The notes below the pieces were generated by a model, which ran no database searches, was not told the DNA's origin, and saw only the letters and a list, made by a program, of their open reading frames with translations. From NCBI GenBank assembly GCA_017540285.1, contig JAFYBI010000172.1:1-10570 (forward strand): DNA of 10,570 bases. Reading direction: 5' to 3'. Position 1 is the stretch's first letter. Each line of letters opens with the position of its first letter. The translations under genes and the position numbers were made by a program. Origin of the DNA: Clostridia bacterium. GTDB taxonomy: Bacteria > Bacillota > Clostridia > Oscillospirales > CAG-272. This document shows, one piece after another, positions 6,487 through 10,570 of this stretch.

Positions 6487-7773
6487 TTAGTTTGCCTGCG
6501 GGAACGGGATTTCATCCGGGACCGTGATCTTTTTGATGTCCGCGCCGAGGGAGCGCAGCTTCGCGCAGATATCGTCGTACCCGCGCTCGATGAGGCGGAT
6601 CTGCCCGATCTCCGTCGTGCCGGGGCAGGTCAGGGCCGCGATCATCACCGCAACGCCGCCGCGCAAGTCGGTCGCGATCACCGGCGCCGCCGTGAGGGGC
6701 GTGCCGCCCTCGATCACGACGATGCGTCCGTCGACCTTGATCTTCGCGCCCATGCGGCGGAGCTCCTCCACATAGCGGAACCGGTTTTCAAAGATGCTTT
6801 CGTTGATGTAGCTCGTACCCTCGGCGGTACAGAGGAGCGCCGCCATCTGGGGGTGCATGTCGGTCGGGAAGCCGGGGTACGGGAGGGTCTTCACGGAGGT
6901 GCGGCGGATGTGCTCGCCGGAGGTGACCATGACGGCGTCATCGAATTCCTCGACGTCCGCGCCGATCTCGATGAGCTTCGCCGTGACGGATTCGAGGTGC
7001 TTCGGGATGACGTTCGTGATCTTCACGGATCCGCGCGTCGCGACCGTCGCCACCATGAAGGATCCGGCCTCGATCATATCGGGGATGATGGCGTAGGTGC
7101 AGCCGTGCAGCTCCTTCACGCCCTTGATCTTGATGACGTCCGAGCCCGCGCCGCTGATCTGCGCGCCGCAGGTGTTGAGGAAGTTCGCGCAGTCGACGAC
7201 GTGCGGTTCTCTCGCCGCGTTGTCGATCACGGTCACGCCGTCCGCGGTCGCCGCCGCGATCATGACGTTGAGCGTCGCGCCGACGGAGGAGAGGTCGAAG
7301 AAGATGTTCGCGCCGACGGCTCCCTCGGATTCGATCTCGACGTAGCCGCCCTCGGTCGATACGCGGCCGCCGAGCGCCTCGAAGCCCTTGATGTGCTGGT
7401 CGATCGGCCGGACGCCGAAGTTGCAGCCGCCGGGCAGCCCGACCTTCGCGTGGCCGAAGCGCCCGAACTCGGAGCCGAGGAGGTAGTACGACCCGCGGAT
7501 GCTGCGGACGAGCTCATAGTCGCTCTCGCCGCAGATGACGTCGGTGCAGTTGATCTCCCAGGTGTTGCGGGCGAGCATCCGGATCTTCGCGCCGATCCCG
7601 CGCAGGATCTCAAACGACGTGCGGATATCGGAGACGTCCGGGATGTTTTCGAGGACGCATTTTCCTTTGACCAGGACGGATGCATATATAATGGGGAGCG
7701 CGGCGTTCTTGGAGCCGGAAATCTCCACCTGTCCAAACAGAGGGTTCCCTCCGTTGATGACGATCTTTTCCAT
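6487..7773 (-). CDS. murA: UDP-N-acetylglucosamine 1-carboxyvinyltransferase, MurZ (MurA2)-like
   Basis: This 428-residue enzyme catalyses the first committed step of peptidoglycan synthesis, transferring enolpyruvate from PEP to UDP-GlcNAc in the cytoplasm. The length is normal for the family. Key residues are in place: the Lys22-Asn23 pair in ISGSKNAALP, the catalytic Cys117 in LPGGCNFGVRPIDQH, the aspartate of YPGFPTDMHPQ and the late arginine in IRLIERGYDD. A Cys rather than Asp at the active site predicts fosfomycin sensitivity for the enzyme. The SIRGSYYLLG and HIKGFEALG segments are closer to the second Firmicutes paralogue (MurZ/MurAB) than to MurAA, so a second copy may exist elsewhere. 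ATG 7773 is the only credible start, although the nearest AGAAAGG lies about 16 bases away. The gene has its own promoter and probably shares a transcript with the DUF1858 gene. Confidence 0.95.
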   Translation of the reverse strand: MEKIVINGGNPLFGQVEISGSKNAALPIIYASVLVKGKCVLENIPDVSDIRTSFEILRGIGAKIRMLARNTWEINCTDVICGESDYELVRSIRGSYYLLGSEFGRFGHAKVGLPGGCNFGVRPIDQHIKGFEALGGRVSTEGGYVEIESEGAVGANIFFDLSSVGATLNVMIAAATADGVTVIDNAAREPHVVDCANFLNTCGAQISGAGSDVIKIKGVKELHGCTYAIIPDMIEAGSFMVATVATRGSVKITNVIPKHLESVTAKLIEIGADVEEFDDAVMVTSGEHIRRTSVKTLPYPGFPTDMHPQMAALLCTAEGTSYINESIFENRFRYVEELRRMGAKIKVDGRIVVIEGGTPLTAAPVIATDLRGGVAVMIAALTCPGTTEIGQIRLIERGYDDICAKLRSLGADIKKITVPDEIPFPQAN

Positions 7774-7851
7774 AGACTGGTTTACCGGACCTTTCTGTCG
7801 TGCGGTAATGCTTTTGGGGGATGGGAATGCAGGATACCCATAACCTTACAT

Positions 7852-7860
7852 ATTATAGCA
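7852..7860 (-). promoter_or_regulatory. Extended -10 promoter of murA
   Basis: On the minus strand TGC (7860-7858) directly precedes a perfect TATAAT (7857-7852), an extended -10 element. The -35 region is poor (TTCCAT at 17 bases or CTTCCA at 18 bases). Transcription would start near 7845, leaving a leader of about 70 bases. In that leader ATGGG and CCCAT (7834-7814 region) could form a small hairpin. The rest of the 179-base gap up to 7952 holds only AT-rich sequence and the imperfect inverted repeat listed separately. Confidence 0.7.
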
Positions 7861-7887
7861 GTTTCGATGCCGGAATGGAAGAGGAAG

Positions 7888-7932
7888 GTCGAAGGATTTT
7901 CATAAAGTTTAAAACTCATGGAAGATTTCGAC
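7888..7932. repeat. Imperfect inverted repeat in the yycI-like/murA gap
   Basis: GTCGAA (7888-7893) and TTCGAC (7927-7932) are inverted copies. An inner AT-rich near-palindrome, AGTTTAAAACT, lies between them, with partly complementary flanks. It sits 20 bases after the stop of the YycI-like gene and just upstream of the murA promoter. It could be a weak terminator or a regulator-binding site. There is no clean T-run after it, so I cannot tell which. Confidence 0.3.
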
Positions 7933-7952
7933 AGAAAAAACGACATTTTCCG

Positions 7953-8864
7953 TCACGTTCTCGTATAAAGCGCACCATCCAGCGCATTAAAAATGAAACT
8001 TCCCATGGTATCCGTCACCACCTGCCAGCAGGGGATCAGGCAGAAATCCTCTTCCTCGCCGTAGAAGTACAGCGAATAGCAGAGCGACACCGACTCCACG
8101 CGCACCTCCCCGTCGGCGGCGCCGATTTCCTTCTTCATATTGAACAGTATATTGAAAAGGTCGGTCAGTTGTGCAGTGTACGGGACGGCGGGCGTCAGAA
8201 AGCACCAGTTCCCCCACGCGCCCGTGACGCGCTCTCCTTCGACGGCGCAGAGCATGCGGCTGCCGGTGACCTGCACCCCGTCGATCGTGCGGGAGCAGAG
8301 CGCGTAGCACAGCCGCCCGTCCTCCCAGACGTTTTCGACGACCGTTTCGACCGCCATCGATCCGATCCCCTCGAAGGTCCGGCTTCCCCGGTCGAGAAAG
8401 CCCGCCGCGGCCTCGGCGATCCGGTCCCGCCTTTCTCCGCTGACGGCGCGGGAGGAGAACGTCGGTCCGAAGGCATCCCCCTCGCCGGGAGCGGTGCCGT
8501 CCGCGCTGTACCGGAAGGAGAAATCGCCGAAGAACTCCATCCGCTCGCCGCTCTCCGTGACGAGGATCTCCCCGTCCGGGACGACGTAGGTGCGGGCGGG
8601 CACGCTTCCGGTCAGAAGCTCGGCGACGGTCGCGGCGTAATCGCCGGAGTTGCAGACGTAGACCGCCGCGCTCTGCCGTCTGGTGGAGACGAGCGCCGGG
8701 TCGACCTCGATCCCGCTCTGGGCGAGCACGGCGACGAGGTCGGCGGTCTCCGATTCGGGGAGGTATTCCCGCGCACGGGTGACCCGTGCGAGCAGGACGG
8801 CGAGAATGAGGCAGGCCGCGGCGAGGATCGCCGAGAGCACGCCCATGACGCGATGCTGTTCCAT
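7953..8864 (-). CDS. YycI-like membrane-anchored protein, probable WalK accessory regulator
   Basis: This 303-residue protein has one N-terminal membrane helix (about 7-26, MGVLSAILAAACLILAVLLA) and a large external domain. The C-terminal pattern LIPCWQVVTD ... FIFNALDGAL (276-299) matches the P-x-W-x-V-x-T ... NA-x-(D/T)G ending typical of YycI and PepSY-like folds. A middle segment, DGVQVTGSRMLCAVEGERVTG, fits the same fold. In B. subtilis, YycI (about 280 residues) and YycH sit in the membrane and modulate the wall-sensing kinase WalK (YycG). ATG 8864 is chosen because AAAGGAGGG lies six bases upstream; an in-frame ATG at 8882 would place that ribosome-binding site inside the gene. It follows the YycH-like gene by 58 bases, the order seen in wal operons. 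The assignment rests on topology, pattern and context, not on a strong motif. Confidence 0.65.
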   Translation of the reverse strand: MEQHRVMGVLSAILAAACLILAVLLARVTRAREYLPESETADLVAVLAQSGIEVDPALVSTRRQSAAVYVCNSGDYAATVAELLTGSVPARTYVVPDGEILVTESGERMEFFGDFSFRYSADGTAPGEGDAFGPTFSSRAVSGERRDRIAEAAAGFLDRGSRTFEGIGSMAVETVVENVWEDGRLCYALCSRTIDGVQVTGSRMLCAVEGERVTGAWGNWCFLTPAVPYTAQLTDLFNILFNMKKEIGAADGEVRVESVSLCYSLYFYGEEEDFCLIPCWQVVTDTMGSFIFNALDGALYTRT

Positions 8865-8870
8865 TCTCTT

Positions 8871-8879
8871 CCCTCCTTT
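8871..8879 (-). promoter_or_regulatory. Ribosome-binding site that sets the YycI-like start
   Basis: AAAGGAGGG on the minus strand lies six bases before ATG 8864. The alternative upstream ATG at 8882-8880 directly precedes this site and would bury it in the coding sequence, so the shorter protein is preferred. Confidence 0.8.
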
Positions 8880-8922
8880 CATCGAGATCCGTCCGTATCA
8901 GAAAATGCGCCGGCTCCTGCCG

Positions 8923-10287
8923 TTATGCCCGTTTTTCCGCCCGCCACTCCGCCGGGACCTGATCGGAGACGAAATCCGCGCGATAGACGAGCGAGACCCG
9001 GTCCGCCGCCGCGCGCACGCCGGTTTTGGACGCGAGCCAGCCGAGGAACCACTCCTCGGAATAGGTCCGCACGCGCCGTCCCGTGCTCTGGGCCGTCAGG
9101 GTATAGAGCGACGCCTCGCGCAGGACGCCGTTTTCGAAGGTGGCGGTGAGCGCGGGGGGAATGTCGGCGATGCGGATGTTGTCGAAAACGTAATGGAAGG
9201 TCAGGCTGACCGTCCCCCCGTCCGCGCGGATGCCGCCGAGCAAAAGCTTCGCGTCACCGCCCGCGTAATGGCGGTTGACCGCCTTGACCTCGCCCATGAG
9301 GATGAGGCATGCCCGGATATATGCGGCGATGCCGGAATCCGCCGCGTATCCGGTGAGATCGGCGAGCCCGACGCCGCCTTCGGAGCTGGAGCGGTACGCG
9401 AACGAGGACGCGTGGACATAGAACGCGCCTTGCGTGCCGATATAGCTCTGCGAGCCGTCTTCCTCCTCATGGGAGCTGAGAAGCTTGTCGGGGTTCAGTC
9501 CGAACACGCCGAGCATGCGGCCCGTCTCCTCGGCGTTGTCCCGCAGGATGCCCGCGGTGTTGTTCGCCATGAAGATGCCGCGCGTCGTGACGGAGTCGGT
9601 GCAGACGGCGGCGATCGTCCCGTCCGTTTCGAGAAAATCAAAGGAAATGAAATAGTCGTACGAGCGGACGAACTGGTCGATATCCTGCGTCGAGAGGATC
9701 TCCCGCGGCATGGAGACCGTGACGAGCTTCACGGATCCGTCCGACTGCCGGAACGCGGAGGCCGCCGCATTTTCGCCGTTGACGTAGGGGATGAGGACGG
9801 CCTCGGAGACGTAGAAGCCGATGCCCGCGCGGGATCGTTCCGGGGAGACGCCGCGTTCGAGATCGGCGAACAGCGCAATCACCGCCGCCGGCACCTCGGT
9901 GTGGTATCGGATATAGACGGCGTGGTCCGACGAGAGCACTCGCTCCCAATCGGCGGCGCTCCCTTCCCGGATGTCGCCGCTGTCGAGCGCTTCGGACAGC
10001 GCGGGCGAGAGCATGGCATAGAACTCGGCCATCGTCCGCTCCCCCCCAATGAGGGCGGAGTGCTCTCCCCCGATCGTGACGCCGAGGAAGGCCGGGAGAA
10101 AGCAGTCGGAGATATCGGTCGCGTCCACGGTCTTGTCCGCGGTGATCTCGCCGAGATCGAAGGGGACCGTGTCGGCGGAGCTCTGCCGGTAGGCGAGGAA
10201 GAGTGCGGTCAGAAGGATGAGGAGCGCGGCGAACAGGAGGGCGGTGAGCGCCGAAAGAAGGTGCTCTCGTCTTCTTTTGTTTTTCAA
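8923..10287 (-). CDS. YycH-like membrane-anchored protein, probable WalK accessory regulator
   Basis: This 454-residue protein has a basic N-terminus (MKNKRRREHL), one membrane helix (about 11-32) and a long external region without catalytic motifs. Its length matches B. subtilis YycH (about 455 residues), its topology matches, and a YycI-like gene follows it; together these suggest the YycH role of holding down WalK kinase activity through the membrane. The external part has strand-rich repeats typical of such sensors, for example GIGFYVSEAVLIPYVNG, SYIGTQGAFYVHASSF and VSLTFHYVFDN. Translation starts at TTG 10287, supported by AAGGAGG (10302-10296) eight bases upstream. A TTG start may lower expression. 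The kinase gene expected upstream is not seen inside the window. The alternative is a clade-specific envelope protein of unknown role. Confidence 0.62.
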   Translation of the reverse strand: MKNKRRREHLLSALTALLFAALLILLTALFLAYRQSSADTVPFDLGEITADKTVDATDISDCFLPAFLGVTIGGEHSALIGGERTMAEFYAMLSPALSEALDSGDIREGSAADWERVLSSDHAVYIRYHTEVPAAVIALFADLERGVSPERSRAGIGFYVSEAVLIPYVNGENAAASAFRQSDGSVKLVTVSMPREILSTQDIDQFVRSYDYFISFDFLETDGTIAAVCTDSVTTRGIFMANNTAGILRDNAEETGRMLGVFGLNPDKLLSSHEEEDGSQSYIGTQGAFYVHASSFAYRSSSEGGVGLADLTGYAADSGIAAYIRACLILMGEVKAVNRHYAGGDAKLLLGGIRADGGTVSLTFHYVFDNIRIADIPPALTATFENGVLREASLYTLTAQSTGRRVRTYSEEWFLGWLASKTGVRAAADRVSLVYRADFVSDQVPAEWRAEKRA

Positions 10288-10295
10288 GGGACGCG

Positions 10296-10302
10296 CCTCC
10301 TT
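10296..10302 (-). promoter_or_regulatory. Ribosome-binding site of the YycH-like gene (TTG start)
   Basis: AAGGAGG on the minus strand lies eight bases before TTG 10287-10285. It is the main support for a non-ATG start, since no in-frame ATG lies close to it. Confidence 0.75.
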
Positions 10303-10320
10303 CCTTCGGAAAATGGGGTG

Positions 10321-10569
10321 TTATCGTTGTTTATGCAATGGCTGCGCCGCTGACGTTTCTTCCGTCTGCGCGCTGACGCTTGCGGATTGTATATCGATCA
10401 AGTCGATTGCTTTTTTGTCCTTCCGGACGGGACCCAAGAGGCTTCCGCGGCCAGCCTCTTGGGGATCACCGCCGCCCAAGGCGCGGTTCCTCGCCTTGGG
10501 AATCCACCCTTCCTCGGGTTCAACCTCCCTTTTCCATGGGAAGCGTTGTTCAATGAGGCATAAGGCGGT
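10321..10569 (-). CDS. Possible 3' end of an upstream ORF, unrecognised
   Basis: One minus-strand frame is open from the right edge to TAA at 10323-10321, giving about 82 residues. The stop lies 33 bases before the YycH-like start, where the end of a walK-type kinase gene would be expected. The translation (for example EPEEGWIPKARNRALGGGD, then KKAIDLIDIQ and a Ser/Gln/Thr-rich tail) matches no kinase motif that I know. Codon use is unlike the neighbours, with CAA, AGG, TTA, TTG and GCA common. Most of the frame overlaps the hairpin cluster. At this GC content an open frame of this length can arise by chance. It may be a real C-terminal tail invaded by palindromic repeats, or not coding at all. 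Confidence 0.3.
   Translation of the reverse strand, partial: TALCLIEQRFPWKREVEPEEGWIPKARNRALGGGDPQEAGRGSLLGPVRKDKKAIDLIDIQSASVSAQTEETSAAQPLHKQR
10417..10543 (-). repeat. Cluster of five consecutive hairpins with GGAA in every loop
   Basis: Five inverted repeats follow one another: GTCC/GGAC (10417-10428), a perfect 10-bp stem CCCAAGAGGC/GCCTCTTGGG (10433-10463), a perfect 9-bp stem CCCAAGGCG/CGCCTTGGG (10475-10500), ACCC/GGGT (10506-10519) and CCTCCC/GGGAAG with one minus-strand wobble (10524-10543). On the minus strand all five loops contain GGAA. The two long stems share the CCCAAG outer half. No T-run follows in the minus direction, so these are not simple terminators. They may be palindromic or MITE-like repeats, or a structured RNA. 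The rest of the stretch (10324-10416) shows only a small ATCGA/TCGAT inverted repeat at 10393-10407. Confidence 0.6.
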
Positions 10570-10570
10570 G

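Noticed and set aside
6460..7905. 481-residue plus-strand ORF opposite murA
   Set aside because: It is antisense to a textbook murA and shows only composition-driven Asp/Val/Arg runs.
8683..10353. 556-residue plus-strand ORF opposite the YycH-like gene
   Set aside because: It has no domain, its composition is shadow-like, and the minus-strand gene has a good ribosome-binding site and membrane helix.
10411..10428. T-run plus hairpin as an intrinsic terminator
   Set aside because: On the plus strand the T's precede the stem, and on the minus strand the stem is followed by A's, so the order is wrong for termination in either direction.

Overview
The window looks like chromosomal DNA from a GC-rich member of the Clostridia (Bacillota), probably a gut or rumen Oscillospirales-type lineage. 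This is inferred from the trmK-nif3 pair, the YycH/YycI-like pair, the MurZ-type MurA and the PdaA-type deacetylase, all typical of Firmicutes, combined with strong G/C preference at third codon positions. That codon bias also produces very long spurious antisense ORFs. There are no rRNA or tRNA genes, CRISPR arrays, phage genes or insertion sequences.

Layout from the left. (1) A GNAT acetyltransferase runs off the left edge on the minus strand. It is divergent from a lipoprotein solute-binding protein on the plus strand, which is the only plus-strand gene. The 168-base gap between them holds two non-overlapping sigma-A-type promoters, and the solute-binding protein's promoter is close to ideal. 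No permease or ATPase gene is visible nearby. (2) A bidirectional hairpin terminator separates this gene from everything to its right, which is all on the minus strand. (3) Read in the direction of transcription (right to left), the minus-strand genes are: a YycH-like membrane protein, a YycI-like membrane protein, murA with its own extended -10 promoter, a DUF1858 redox-disulfide mini-protein, an intrinsic terminator, then a tightly packed trmK - nif3 - OPA-type MFS transporter - pdaA operon.

The theme of the minus-strand block is the cell envelope. It has accessory proteins of a WalK-type wall-sensing kinase (the kinase itself would lie beyond the right edge), the first committed enzyme of peptidoglycan synthesis, and a lipid-anchored PdaA-type deacetylase. 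Mixed in are housekeeping genes for tRNA m1A22 methylation (trmK) and a Nif3 metalloprotein. The pdaA copy carries an apparent one-base deletion in the middle of its catalytic domain, so it is either a fresh pseudogene or a sequence error.

The least explained stretch is the last ~250 bases. On the minus strand it would fold into five consecutive hairpins, all five with GGAA in the loop. The same stretch is also open in one reading frame up to a stop just ahead of the YycH-like gene. It could be a palindromic repeat cluster, a structured RNA, or a repeat-invaded 3' end of the upstream gene. I saw no clear evidence of a wholly new system. The hairpin cluster, the frameshifted pdaA and the terminator pressed against the trmK ribosome-binding site most deserve a second look.
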